This document shows positions 14,923 to 20,911 of a stretch of 22,998 nucleotides of DNA, one piece after another. Every line of letters begins with the position of its first letter. Positions within the stretch are counted from its first letter, which is position 1. The notes under the pieces are model-generated. The model did no database searches. It saw only the letters and a list, made by a program, of their open reading frames with translations, and was not told the origin of the DNA. The position numbers and the translations under genes are program-made. The DNA is from a virus: positions 1 to 22,998 of IMG/VR virus record IMGVR_UViG_3300022074_000396; one strand, written 5' to 3'.

Positions 14923-15977
14923 AAAACCAAAAACGATACCGTCTGAATGAAGATGAGTGGCGATTGATTGATGATTATAGACAAGACAAAGAAAACAAAG
15001 CACTACTAGTAGAAGAATGTAACGAAGCTGGAATTGATGTTGGCTCTGTTCATCATTATTGGTACAAGAGCAAACGCTTTTCAATATTTGCCAAGCCAAA
15101 CGATTTCTCAAGGGATGAATTTCTCAAAAGTATTGAAGATTTAATTTCTAACTATTCACCTTCTTATCCATCAATTGACTATCCGAAAAGAAAAGAAGGA
15201 CATCTTTTGGTAATAAACCCCGCAGATGTTCATATTGGTAAATATGCAGACGCTTTAGAAACTGGAAATACTTACGATGTAAAAACAGCTAGAAAACGCA
15301 TTTTAGACGGTGTTAGGGGGATTATCTCCAAGTCGGATGGGTTTACTGTTGAAAGGGTGTTATTTTGCATAGGAAATGATATTTTGCACACGGACAATAT
15401 TCACGGAACAACTTCAAGAGGAACAAGACAGGACACCGATGGCAAATGGTATAGACACTTCACCACAGCTCTTGAAGTATATGTTGAATGCGTTGAAATG
15501 CTTATGAATATCGCTCCTGTGGATTGTGTCCATTCAATGAGCAATCACGACTATATGAGTGGCTTTCATTTGGCACACGCTTTGAAATCTTGGTTCAGAA
15601 ACACCGAATCAGTAAGCGTGGATGACTCACCAATTCATCGAAAATATTATGTTTACGGAAGCTCATTGATTGCCTTAACTCATGGAGATGGGGCTAAAAG
15701 TAATATTTTACCCTTATTAATGGCTCAAGAGAAGCCAGAGCTTTGGGCTAAAACTAAGCACCGATACTGGTATCTGCATCACATACACCACAAGCAACGA
15801 TTTAAGTATTTAACGAGCTTTGATGATATTGGAGTTACTTTAGAGTTCTTGAGAAGTCCTAGCGGCACGGATGCGTGGCACTATCAAAAGGGTTATACTG
15901 GCTCTCCGAAAGCTGTTGAGGGTTTTATTCATTCAAAAGAAAATGGTCAGATTGCGCACTTGACACATATATTTTAA
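14919..15977 (+). CDS. Calcineurin-like metallophosphoesterase
   Basis: A 352-residue protein with all the metal-binding motifs of the calcineurin-like superfamily in order: D103-x-H105 (NPADVHIGK), G152-N-D154 (GNDILHTDN), N209-H-D211 (SNHD), H255-G-D257 (THGDG) and H288-x-H290 (LHHIHHK). Residues 1-60 form a separate small helical part (YRLNEDEWRLIDDYRQDKEN... VHHYWYKSKRFSIF) that could contact DNA or another protein. Substrate may be nucleic acid or a nucleotide; it cannot be told. It overlaps the holin by 4 nt and is the last gene before the strong terminator at 16037. Catalytic class is strongly supported. Confidence 0.88.
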   Translation: MKNQKRYRLNEDEWRLIDDYRQDKENKALLVEECNEAGIDVGSVHHYWYKSKRFSIFAKPNDFSRDEFLKSIEDLISNYSPSYPSIDYPKRKEGHLLVINPADVHIGKYADALETGNTYDVKTARKRILDGVRGIISKSDGFTVERVLFCIGNDILHTDNIHGTTSRGTRQDTDGKWYRHFTTALEVYVECVEMLMNIAPVDCVHSMSNHDYMSGFHLAHALKSWFRNTESVSVDDSPIHRKYYVYGSSLIALTHGDGAKSNILPLLMAQEKPELWAKTKHRYWYLHHIHHKQRFKYLTSFDDIGVTLEFLRSPSGTDAWHYQKGYTGSPKAVEGFIHSKENGQIAHLTHIF

Positions 15978-16036
15978 TATATTTGCGCTGTTTTTGGGAA
16001 AATAAACAAATTTTTCATTGTTTTTGTTAGGGATTT

Positions 16037-16064
16037 GGGGCTTTTTAGCCCCTTTTTCTTTTTT
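16037..16064 (+). terminator. Strong intrinsic terminator of the late block
   Basis: GGGGCT (16037-16042) and AGCCCC (16047-16052) form a perfect 6-bp stem with a TTTT loop, followed by TTTTTC and seven more T. It follows the phosphoesterase gene by 59 nt and separates the structural/lysis block from the next promoter. Confidence 0.92.
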
Positions 16065-16091
16065 ATTTTTACAGTTATTAACAGCCCTCCT

Positions 16092-16142
16092 TATCTAGTA
16101 TTGTTAATTATTTTGTAAATTATTCAACTTTTTTTTGTTGAA
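16092..16142 (+). promoter_or_regulatory. Intergenic motif TATCTAGTA plus inverted repeat upstream of promoter
   Basis: TATCTAGTA (16092-16100) is the third intergenic copy of a motif also present at 8534 and 20250. Downstream TTCAAC (16123-16128) and GTTGAA (16137-16142) flank eight T. The inverted repeat ends 4 nt before the -33 TTG of the promoter at 16147. It could be an operator or a weak transcription stop; nothing else is seen between 16065 and 16146. Confidence 0.4.
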
Positions 16143-16146
16143 AGTG

Positions 16147-16177
16147 TTGTGTAATTGGTTGGGAGTGCATATATTAG
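16147..16177 (+). promoter_or_regulatory. Bacteroidota-type promoter for second gene block
   Basis: TTG (16147-16149), 20 nt, TATATTAG (16170-16177), close to the Bacteroidota -33 TTTG/-7 TAnnTTTG layout. It lies after the terminator and 33 nt before the first ATG of the next block. A second TATATTAG with TTG 19 nt upstream occurs at 21336-21365, which supports both. Confidence 0.65.
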
Positions 16178-16210
16178 CACCATAATTAAAAACACTAAAA
16201 CAATAAAACA

Positions 16211-16363
16211 ATGACAACAAAAGAACTACAACTAACAGACAAAGAACTAAAACTTTTACTATCAAAATTAGTTCAATCAACAAGCGATAAAAGTTTAGAA
16301 GACCCTAAATTATTAGTAAGTCAATTATACGACAAATTACACGAAACATTAAAAACAAAATAA
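16211..16363 (+). CDS. Small helical protein of unknown function, first gene after promoter
   Basis: A 50-residue protein, MTTKELQLTDKELKLLLSKL and on, rich in Lys, Leu and Thr and probably two helices (KELKLLLSKLVQSTSD; KLLVSQLYDKLHETLK). No family recognised. It is the first frame after the 16147 promoter, with an A-rich leader ending AAAACAATG like the next three genes but without the hairpin that precedes those. A host-takeover or regulatory role is only a guess from its early position. Confidence 0.65.
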   Translation: MTTKELQLTDKELKLLLSKLVQSTSDKSLEDPKLLVSQLYDKLHETLKTK

Positions 16364-16390
16364 TTAACAACAACTAAAAACAAACTAACC

Positions 16391-16429
16391 CCACCGCCCC
16401 GCACTGAAAGAAATGCGAGGTTTTGGTGG
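16391..16429 (+). repeat. Hairpin leader repeat, copy 1
   Basis: Outer stem CCACC (16391-16395) with GGTGG (16425-16429). Inner stem CCCCGCA (16397-16403) with TGCGAGG (16414-16420), one C-A mismatch. Loop CTGAAAGAAA. Lies 32 nt before the ATG at 16462. Much richer in GC than its surroundings. Confidence 0.8.
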
Positions 16430-16461
16430 TATAAAACAAACATTAACAAAAACACAAAACA

Positions 16462-16743
16462 ATGGAAAACAAATTTTCAAAAAAGAAGTACAACAGAAAC
16501 TCAATAACTGTTACAGCTGACTCGGTTTACACTTCAGACGCTAATGATAAGTTCGTATACAACGAAAAGGCAACTGAATTGATACACGACACTTTACAAG
16601 TTTTAATAAATAGTCCGAACCCTTTGCGTTCAGAATATGGTTTTAACGAATCAGATTTTGAATTTATAGCACAATTTAGAGCAAAGCAGCAGTCTTTAAT
16701 AGACGACTGTTCATATTTCTTACAAAAATGTAAAGGATTCTAA
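16462..16743 (+). CDS. Protein of unknown function (93 aa)
   Basis: No family recognised. MENKFSKKKYNRNSITVTAD is basic and polar; the rest is mostly helical (NEKATELIHDTLQVLINSPN, ESDFEFIAQFRAKQQSLIDD) and ends with CSYFLQKCKGF, two Cys six residues apart. Preceded by hairpin copy 1 and an A-rich leader. It is well separated from both neighbours and the only long open frame in its stretch. Confidence 0.75.
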   Translation: MENKFSKKKYNRNSITVTADSVYTSDANDKFVYNEKATELIHDTLQVLINSPNPLRSEYGFNESDFEFIAQFRAKQQSLIDDCSYFLQKCKGF

Positions 16744-16759
16744 TAATAGCACAACAAAC

Positions 16760-16800
16760 ACCACCACCCCGCACTGAAAGAAATGCGGGGATTTGGTGGT
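16760..16800 (+). repeat. Hairpin leader repeat, copy 2
   Basis: Outer stem ACCACC (16760-16765) with GGTGGT (16795-16800). Inner stem CCCCGCA (16767-16773) with TGCGGGG (16784-16790), all paired. Loop CTGAAAGAAA. From 16768 to the ATG at 16826 it differs from copy 3 at only two bases. Confidence 0.85.
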
Positions 16801-16825
16801 AGTAACTAACACTAAAAACAAAACA

Positions 16826-17035
16826 ATGGAAACAAAAAAAATTACTTTTACGGAAACTCTAAAAGAATTAGAAATTTGGATAGATAATGTACAATTCGAT
16901 TTAGAGCAAGATTGGAACGAAGAAAAGGAAGAAATGCAAATACAGCTACAACAATTACTTATAGCTAAAGCAAATTTAGAGCAGGTAATGAAGCACGGAA
17001 AGCAGATATTTTCTTCAAGTATATCACTTAGATAA
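16826..17035 (+). CDS. Small acidic coiled-coil-like protein (69 aa)
   Basis: Starts at ATG 16826; an in-frame TTG at 16793 lies inside the hairpin stem and is unlikely. METKKITFTETLKELEIWID is followed by a long charged helix (QFDLEQDWNEEKEEMQIQLQ, then QLLIAKANLEQVMKHGKQ) that reads as a coiled coil. No family recognised. Its leader and start are nearly identical to those of the next gene, so the two may share control. Confidence 0.72.
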   Translation: METKKITFTETLKELEIWIDNVQFDLEQDWNEEKEEMQIQLQQLLIAKANLEQVMKHGKQIFSSSISLR

Positions 17036-17047
17036 CAATAACCAACC

Positions 17048-17086
17048 CCACCGCCCCGCACTGAAATAAATGCGGGGATTTGGTGG
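17048..17086 (+). repeat. Hairpin leader repeat, copy 3
   Basis: Outer stem CCACC (17048-17052) with GGTGG (17082-17086). Inner stem CCCCGCA (17054-17060) with TGCGGGG (17071-17077). Loop CTGAAATAAA, one base different from the other copies. Lies 26 nt before the ATG at 17113. Confidence 0.85.
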
Positions 17087-17112
17087 TAGAAACTAACACT
17101 AAAAACAAAACA

Positions 17113-17676
17113 ATGAACTCAATCAGCTACTATCCTCAAGGAGTGTTCTTAAAAAAAGGGATTGATAACCCCCCAACCTCTTATCTTACATTTAAGGAGT
17201 TTACAGAACTCCACTCAAGCCCAAACTTGAAATCACAAATTGAATCAATTAGATGTTTTGATTATGGCTCTTGGCAATACAAAAGCGCAAAAAAGAGATT
17301 GCCTTGCGTTTTAATGAATAAGTTTGCCTACAACCTTACAGAAGCATTCCAAAAAGAAACTTCATATAAGCCATTTGATGTTGATTTAAAAGACAACTCC
17401 ATTTCTAAAGTTTTAAGATTTAAAAAAGCCATCAAGGAATTATCTTGTTTCGTTGTAGAAAGCCCTTCTGGAGGAATTAAGTTCTTTCTTAAAATAAACT
17501 TCAATACAAAAGACAAAAAAGAATATAGAAGAAAATACGATTTAATTGTGGAGCATTTGGAGAAGAAGTTTGATATTGTATTGGATAAGATGCAAGGAAA
17601 CATCAAGCAGCCATATTTTCTAACTTACCAAAAGGATGCAAAATTTATAGACAGAGATTTTAACTTTAATTTTTAA
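17113..17676 (+). CDS. BT4734/VirE_N-like primase-fold domain protein
   Basis: Starts at ATG 17113; a TTG at 17080 is inside the hairpin. The 187 residues resemble the BT4734-like (VirE N-terminal) domain of Bacteroidota, which usually leads a larger helicase or primase protein. Features seen are KKRLPCVLM (60-68), KPFDVDLKD (86-94) with D89-x-D91, CFVVESPSGGIKFFLKINF (112-130), and the ending YFLTYQKDAKF (168-178). DxD followed by S-x-SGG-x-K is the order of catalytic motifs in archaeo-eukaryotic-type primases, but catalysis is inferred. No helicase follows, so this is a stand-alone domain. It heads a cluster of replication-like genes. Confidence 0.65.
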   Translation: MNSISYYPQGVFLKKGIDNPPTSYLTFKEFTELHSSPNLKSQIESIRCFDYGSWQYKSAKKRLPCVLMNKFAYNLTEAFQKETSYKPFDVDLKDNSISKVLRFKKAIKELSCFVVESPSGGIKFFLKINFNTKDKKEYRRKYDLIVEHLEKKFDIVLDKMQGNIKQPYFLTYQKDAKFIDRDFNFNF

Positions 17677-17679
17677 ACA

Positions 17680-17976
17680 ATGACAAACGATTTAATTTCG
17701 AGCTTATTCTTTAATCCTAAAGAGGAGATAAAAACAAGAGTTCTTAATGCTGATATGGTAGAAGCTACAATTAATCAACTTATCGCAGAACTAAAAGAAC
17801 AAGAGATGCGCAATGCTGAATTGATAAAAGTGTATGAGCAAGAGAAAGATTTCACTGGCTTAGCTATCACAGAAGGAGTAAACAAAGGGCTTCAAATAGC
17901 ACTGATTCACCTGCGTAAATTGAATGCTGATATATTATGGAAACAATTAAACTTGAATACCAATGAAAATGATTAA
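17680..17976 (+). CDS. Protein of unknown function (98 aa)
   Basis: Starts 3 nt after the primase-like gene. MTNDLISSLFFNPKEEIKTR, then a long helix (ATINQLIAELKEQEMRNAEL) and a second helical part (NKGLQIALIHLRKLNADIL). No known family recognised. It is soluble, acidic in the middle, and overlaps the following small membrane protein by 14 nt. Its place suggests the replication operon. Confidence 0.72.
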   Translation: MTNDLISSLFFNPKEEIKTRVLNADMVEATINQLIAELKEQEMRNAELIKVYEQEKDFTGLAITEGVNKGLQIALIHLRKLNADILWKQLNLNTNEND

Positions 17977-18088
17977 GAGCTTTTTATGGAACAACGCTGG
18001 AGCAATATTTTGCTATACAGTGGCAGCTTTAGTTCTTTTAGGAATTATAGCGATGGATTTATTAGGAATTATAAATATAAAAATGTAA
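17963..18088 (+). CDS. Small membrane protein (41 aa)
   Basis: MKMIKSFLWNNAGAIFCYTV starts a basic-then-hydrophobic protein with one membrane helix (about 13-37: AGAIFCYTVAALVLLGIIAM, DLLGI). It overlaps the upstream gene by 14 nt, and its stop shares a base with the next ATG (taATG at 18088), a pattern seen for true genes here. Function unknown. Confidence 0.55.
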   Translation: MKMIKSFLWNNAGAIFCYTVAALVLLGIIAMDLLGIINIKM

Positions 18089-18510
18089 TGAAAAAGAAAG
18101 TATCAAATGTAAAACCTCAAGGAGATTTTGAAAGCCAATACGGACACTTTTATAAGTGGCTGATTGAGTTTCAAGATGGATTCCAAGCAGAGTATTTAAG
18201 TAAGACAGAAACACAAAACAAGTTTATTGAAGGACAGGATATTGATGTTGAAATAACCTCAAGAGATTACAACGGTAAAACAATAAACAAAGTTAAGCCA
18301 ATATCAACTTTTCAAGGTGGCTCAAGACCAGCTCCAAAGGCTGATAATGTGCAAGAGCTAATAGTTAAGCAGAACGCTCTGACAAACGCTTGTAATGTGA
18401 TTGGAGAGGCTGATGTTGCAAAGATTATAGAAGTGGCTGAGGTGTTCTCTAATTGGGTTCTAAAAGGTGAAAAGCCAACCTCAACATCAAAAAATGATTT
18501 ACCGTTCTAA
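18088..18510 (+). CDS. Putative OB-fold ssDNA-binding protein
   Basis: ATG 18088 is chosen over an upstream in-frame ATG at 17986 because the latter would read through the small membrane gene frame and its 34 extra residues look random. The 140 residues show a beta-barrel-like first half (YGHFYKWLIEFQDGFQAEYL, EGQDIDVEITSRDYNGKTIN) consistent with an OB fold, a linker GGSRPAPKAD, and a helical part (LIVKQNALTNACNVIGEADV). The last residues KNDLPF match the acidic-hydrophobic tip of bacterial SSB (D-D-I-P-F type), which recruits replication partners. It lies in a replication cluster. Function is inferred from these features. Confidence 0.62.
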   Translation: MKKKVSNVKPQGDFESQYGHFYKWLIEFQDGFQAEYLSKTETQNKFIEGQDIDVEITSRDYNGKTINKVKPISTFQGGSRPAPKADNVQELIVKQNALTNACNVIGEADVAKIIEVAEVFSNWVLKGEKPTSTSKNDLPF

Positions 18511-18719
18511 TGAATAGAAAAGACACATATTTAACAGAGGAGGGGCTGGAGTTTGAGTTTACAGTTTGGGAGGACTCTGGTGACTATCACACTCCATCCT
18601 ATCACTCTGTTGAGATTGACAAAATAATTTTTAATAAAGAGGATGTTACAGATTTGCTTTTCAATATTGCTGATGAGTATGTTGCAAACATCAAAGAAAA
18701 AATAGAAGAAAAATTTTAA
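18510..18719 (+). CDS. Protein of unknown function (69 aa)
   Basis: Starts on a taATG overlap with the ssDNA-binding-like gene. MNRKDTYLTEEGLEFEFTVW and SGDYHTPSYHSVEIDKIIFN give a beta-rich first half, then an acidic helix (EDVTDLLFNIADEYVANIKE). No family recognised. It is acidic and soluble, and could be a partner of its neighbour. Confidence 0.7.
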   Translation: MNRKDTYLTEEGLEFEFTVWEDSGDYHTPSYHSVEIDKIIFNKEDVTDLLFNIADEYVANIKEKIEEKF

Positions 18720-18723
18720 AAAC

Positions 18724-19173
18724 ATGAATGAAAAACTACAAACAATCCAAGAGGAAATAAAAAAAATAAAGTTTTTAGCAGAAGAGCTAGCTGATATTCC
18801 TTTTGGTTCAATAGACCAAGGTTCTAGAAAAAGAAGGCACGCACTAGCAAGAACAGCGGCGGCTGCTTTTGTAACTTGTGAAATAGGATTGAACTACGAC
18901 CAAGCAAAATTCTACTTTAAAAGACACAGAACTTCTTTTTATCACTATAATAAAAAGCATTTGTCTTATATGGAAAACCCTAAGATTTATCCAGAATATT
19001 ATCAATTTTACATAATGCTTAGAGATTTATATTTGAATAATGAAGAAAGCCTTTTCAAATCAAAAAGAACTTATGACTTTTATCAAGAGATAGAAAAAGC
19101 TCAACAGCAACAAAAAGCTATTGAAAGAAGATTGAAGAAACTAAACAAAGAAGCTGAACTATTAGGATTGTGA
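18724..19173 (+). CDS. HTH protein resembling DnaA domain IV
   Basis: 149 residues. After a helical start, residues 34-79 read RKRRHALARTAAAAFVTCEI, then GLNYDQAKFYFKRHRTSFYH and YNKKH. This resembles the DnaA C-terminal DNA-binding domain (basic R-R, a helix, L-S/N-x-x-x-I, then the R/D-H-T/S-x-x-x-H box), here as KRHRTSFYHYNKKH. A C-terminal charged coiled coil (EIEKAQQQQKAIERRLKKLN) follows. Likely binds DNA near the replication genes, perhaps at an origin. Its stop overlaps the GTG start of the next gene. Similarity is read by eye and needs a profile search. Confidence 0.5.
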   Translation: MNEKLQTIQEEIKKIKFLAEELADIPFGSIDQGSRKRRHALARTAAAAFVTCEIGLNYDQAKFYFKRHRTSFYHYNKKHLSYMENPKIYPEYYQFYIMLRDLYLNNEESLFKSKRTYDFYQEIEKAQQQQKAIERRLKKLNKEAELLGL

Positions 19174-19844
19174 AAAAGATTCTAGTCAAAAAGAGTAGCA
19201 ACTTCACCACGATAAACAATGAGTTCATCTTCAATAAAGAAATGAGCTTGAAAGCTAAGGGATTATTGTGTCACTTATTGGCTTTGCCAGAAACTTGGGA
19301 CTTGTATGTTGAGGAGGTTGAGAAGTGGCACAAAGACGGTAAGAAGGCTATTTACAGCGCATTTAAGGAACTTTCAGAGCTTGGCTATGTAGAACGCACC
19401 ACACAAAGAGAAAAAGGAAAGATTGTGAAATGGGACTATGTTGTTTACGAAAAACCACTTTCCCAAAAGGTAGAAGTAGAAAAGCTACAAGTAGAAAACG
19501 CACCACTATTAAATACTGATATTAAATTAAATACTAATATAAGTAAAAAAGAGGAGTTTGATTTTGAAGAATTAGAAGAATTGAATGTTGATGTTTGGAA
19601 AAAGTGGAGAGCTTACAGAAAAGAAACATTCCGTTTGAATTACAAACCAATAGGAGAAAAGGCAGCAATAGGAAAGCTGATGCGACTTTCTCAAGGATGC
19701 CACGAAGTCCAAGAGCAAATCATTCAGCAATCAATTGAAAACGGATGGAAAGGGATTTTTGACCTTAAACAACAAAAACAATCAAAAACTAAGAGCGCAC
19801 TTGATAACTGGCAGAAAGCTCGTAATTTGATAAACAATGGATAA
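19170..19844 (+). CDS. Winged-helix replication initiation-like protein
   Basis: Begins with GTG in a GTGA overlap with the previous stop. 224 residues. The N-terminal domain (15-75: NNEFIFNKEMSLKAKGLLCH, then LLALPETWDLYVEEVEKW and AIYSAFKELSELGYVERT) is the winged helix common in phage and plasmid replication proteins. The C-terminal domain (about 140-205: VWKKWRAYRKETFRLNYKPI, AIGKLMRLSQG, IIQQSIENGWKGIFDLKQQ) is the DnaD/DnaT-type tail found in replisome organisers that bring helicase to the origin. Both parts are characteristic. It overlaps the next gene by 8 nt. Good candidate for the phage replication initiator. Confidence 0.78.
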   Translation: MKKILVKKSSNFTTINNEFIFNKEMSLKAKGLLCHLLALPETWDLYVEEVEKWHKDGKKAIYSAFKELSELGYVERTTQREKGKIVKWDYVVYEKPLSQKVEVEKLQVENAPLLNTDIKLNTNISKKEEFDFEELEELNVDVWKKWRAYRKETFRLNYKPIGEKAAIGKLMRLSQGCHEVQEQIIQQSIENGWKGIFDLKQQKQSKTKSALDNWQKARNLINNG

Positions 19845-20241
19845 AAAAGAACAAATCTGGAATCGTTGGAAGAACGACCTTCCTAAACTTAAAGAAGAAG
19901 CTGTTGACATACTTTCCAGAACTTATTTGGAGATAGGACAAAAGCCAAGTGTTGAGGACATTGTTACTATGGCTAATATTTTAGTTGATGACTTAGCTAA
20001 TAACACACAATTTAGCACAATGACAATGGAAGATGTTTCAAGGGGTTTTAGAGAGGGTGTGAGAGCTGGAGATGAAGCAAGTGTCTTTCTGAATGTTAGG
20101 AGTTGGAATATTTGGTTACGAAAAGAAAAACAAAAGGTTGCAAAAAAAGTAATAGAATTACATAAACAACAGGAACTCGAATATATTGAAAACGCTCGTT
20201 TATTGGGTGTAAATATTAAAAAAGCAAAGCATAAAAAATAA
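19837..20241 (+). CDS. Protein of unknown function downstream of replication initiator
   Basis: 134 residues, mostly helical, with MDKKEQIWNRWKNDLPKLKE, a motif DIVTMANILVDDLANNTQFS, MEDVSRGFREGVRAG (about 68-82) and a basic C-terminus IKKAKHKK. No family recognised. Overlap with the initiator by 8 nt suggests co-translation and a helper role in replication. It is the last gene before the structured spacer at 20243. Confidence 0.7.
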   Translation: MDKKEQIWNRWKNDLPKLKEEAVDILSRTYLEIGQKPSVEDIVTMANILVDDLANNTQFSTMTMEDVSRGFREGVRAGDEASVFLNVRSWNIWLRKEKQKVAKKVIELHKQQELEYIENARLLGVNIKKAKHKK

Positions 20242-20242
20242 C

Positions 20243-20354
20243 AAGCCTATATCTAGTAAATTAACGAACTAAAAAAAGTAATATCAACATACTACAAAAA
20301 AGAGATAATGGCTTAAAACGCTTTGAAATAGGCTTAAAAACAAAATTAAAAATT
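20243..20354 (+). repeat. Structured intergenic element, copy B
   Basis: AAGCCTATATC (20243-20253) can pair with GATAATGGCTT (20304-20314) in 9 of 11 positions, or its first seven bases with TAGGCTT (20329-20335). It holds TATCTAGTAAATT (20250-20262), GAACTAAA, and three GCTT repeats at 20311, 20320 and 20332. Order and spacing of these parts match the element at 8529-8655. No gene is seen in this stretch. Confidence 0.55.
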
Positions 20355-20609
20355 ATGAAAAAAGGACAATTGAAACTGGAAACAGTTAGGATTTTAGAAG
20401 CTCTCTGCAAGCATATTGTAGAAAGCAAAAACGACTACGAAACAGAGGACTTAAAAGCATTGCTTTCAGAAGCTCTTGCTTATTATGATTTGTATCTTTT
20501 AAAGAAAAACAACAAAGGAATCGAAGCAGCAAGGTTAGAAAGCAAACTTGTCCCAAAATGGGAGGAGGGTCTTAGAGCTGAGATAAGAGCTTATTTTGAT
20601 GAAGTATGA
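20355..20609 (+). CDS. Protein of unknown function (84 aa)
   Basis: MKKGQLKLETVRILEALCKH, then helices (ETEDLKALLSEALAYYDLYL) and an acidic end (EGLRAEIRAYFDEV). Entirely helical, no family recognised. It follows the structured spacer directly and overlaps the next gene by 4 nt (ATGA), so the two are probably co-translated. Confidence 0.72.
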   Translation: MKKGQLKLETVRILEALCKHIVESKNDYETEDLKALLSEALAYYDLYLLKKNNKGIEAARLESKLVPKWEEGLRAEIRAYFDEV

Positions 20610-20911
20610 AAGCGAAAGACAAAGTAAAAAATCTGTTGATTAAATATCCACACTTTAGAGATTCGGACAATAAACTTATCGCCGCTTATTGGTTTGAGGA
20701 ATTAAAAGGAAAGGGAGTGAATCCAGATGAAATGAGTGGAATGGAGTTCCTTCATTTTTTTGCAAACTCTAAACTCACCAACAGCGAAACGATACACAGA
20801 TGCAGAAGAAAAGCTCAAGAAGAAAACACAGAGCTTAGAGGTAAAAGCTACCAAACAAGACAAGACAAAATGCAAAAGCAATGGAGAAAAGATTTAGGAT
20901 ATAATGGCTAA
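20606..20911 (+). CDS. Protein of unknown function (101 aa), conserved phage type
   Basis: MKAKDKVKNLLIKYPHFRDS, DNKLIAAYWFEELKG, then SGMEFLHFFANSKLTNSETI and HRCRRKAQEENTELRGKSY. A start of the form LL-x-x-YPH-x-RDSDNKLI-x-x-YW is familiar from Bacteroidota phage genomes, but it carries no function that I know of. The S-x-x-TIHRCRRKAQE part may be a DNA-contacting helix. Overlaps the NinG-like gene by 8 nt. Confidence 0.75.
   Translation: MKAKDKVKNLLIKYPHFRDSDNKLIAAYWFEELKGKGVNPDEMSGMEFLHFFANSKLTNSETIHRCRRKAQEENTELRGKSYQTRQDKMQKQWRKDLGYNG

Noticed and set aside
15952-15985. Promoter TTG-N23-TATATTTG overlapping the end of the phosphoesterase gene
   Set aside because: The -7 match is perfect, but spacing is long and the only product would be a ~70-nt RNA ending at the 16037 terminator. 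Could be a small RNA; too weak to list as a feature.
16793-16825. TTG start for the 69-residue gene (and the same at 17080 for the primase-like gene)
   Set aside because: Both TTG codons lie inside the 3' arm of the hairpin repeats, and the extra residues are just the translation of the shared leader. ATG codons with A-rich leaders follow.
16391-17086. CRISPR array
   Set aside because: The three repeats are separated by whole genes and form long internal hairpins with leaders; spacing and lack of spacers exclude an array.
17986-18087. N-terminal extension of the OB-fold protein
   Set aside because: It runs through the frame of the small membrane protein; ATG 18088 with a taATG overlap fits the local pattern better.
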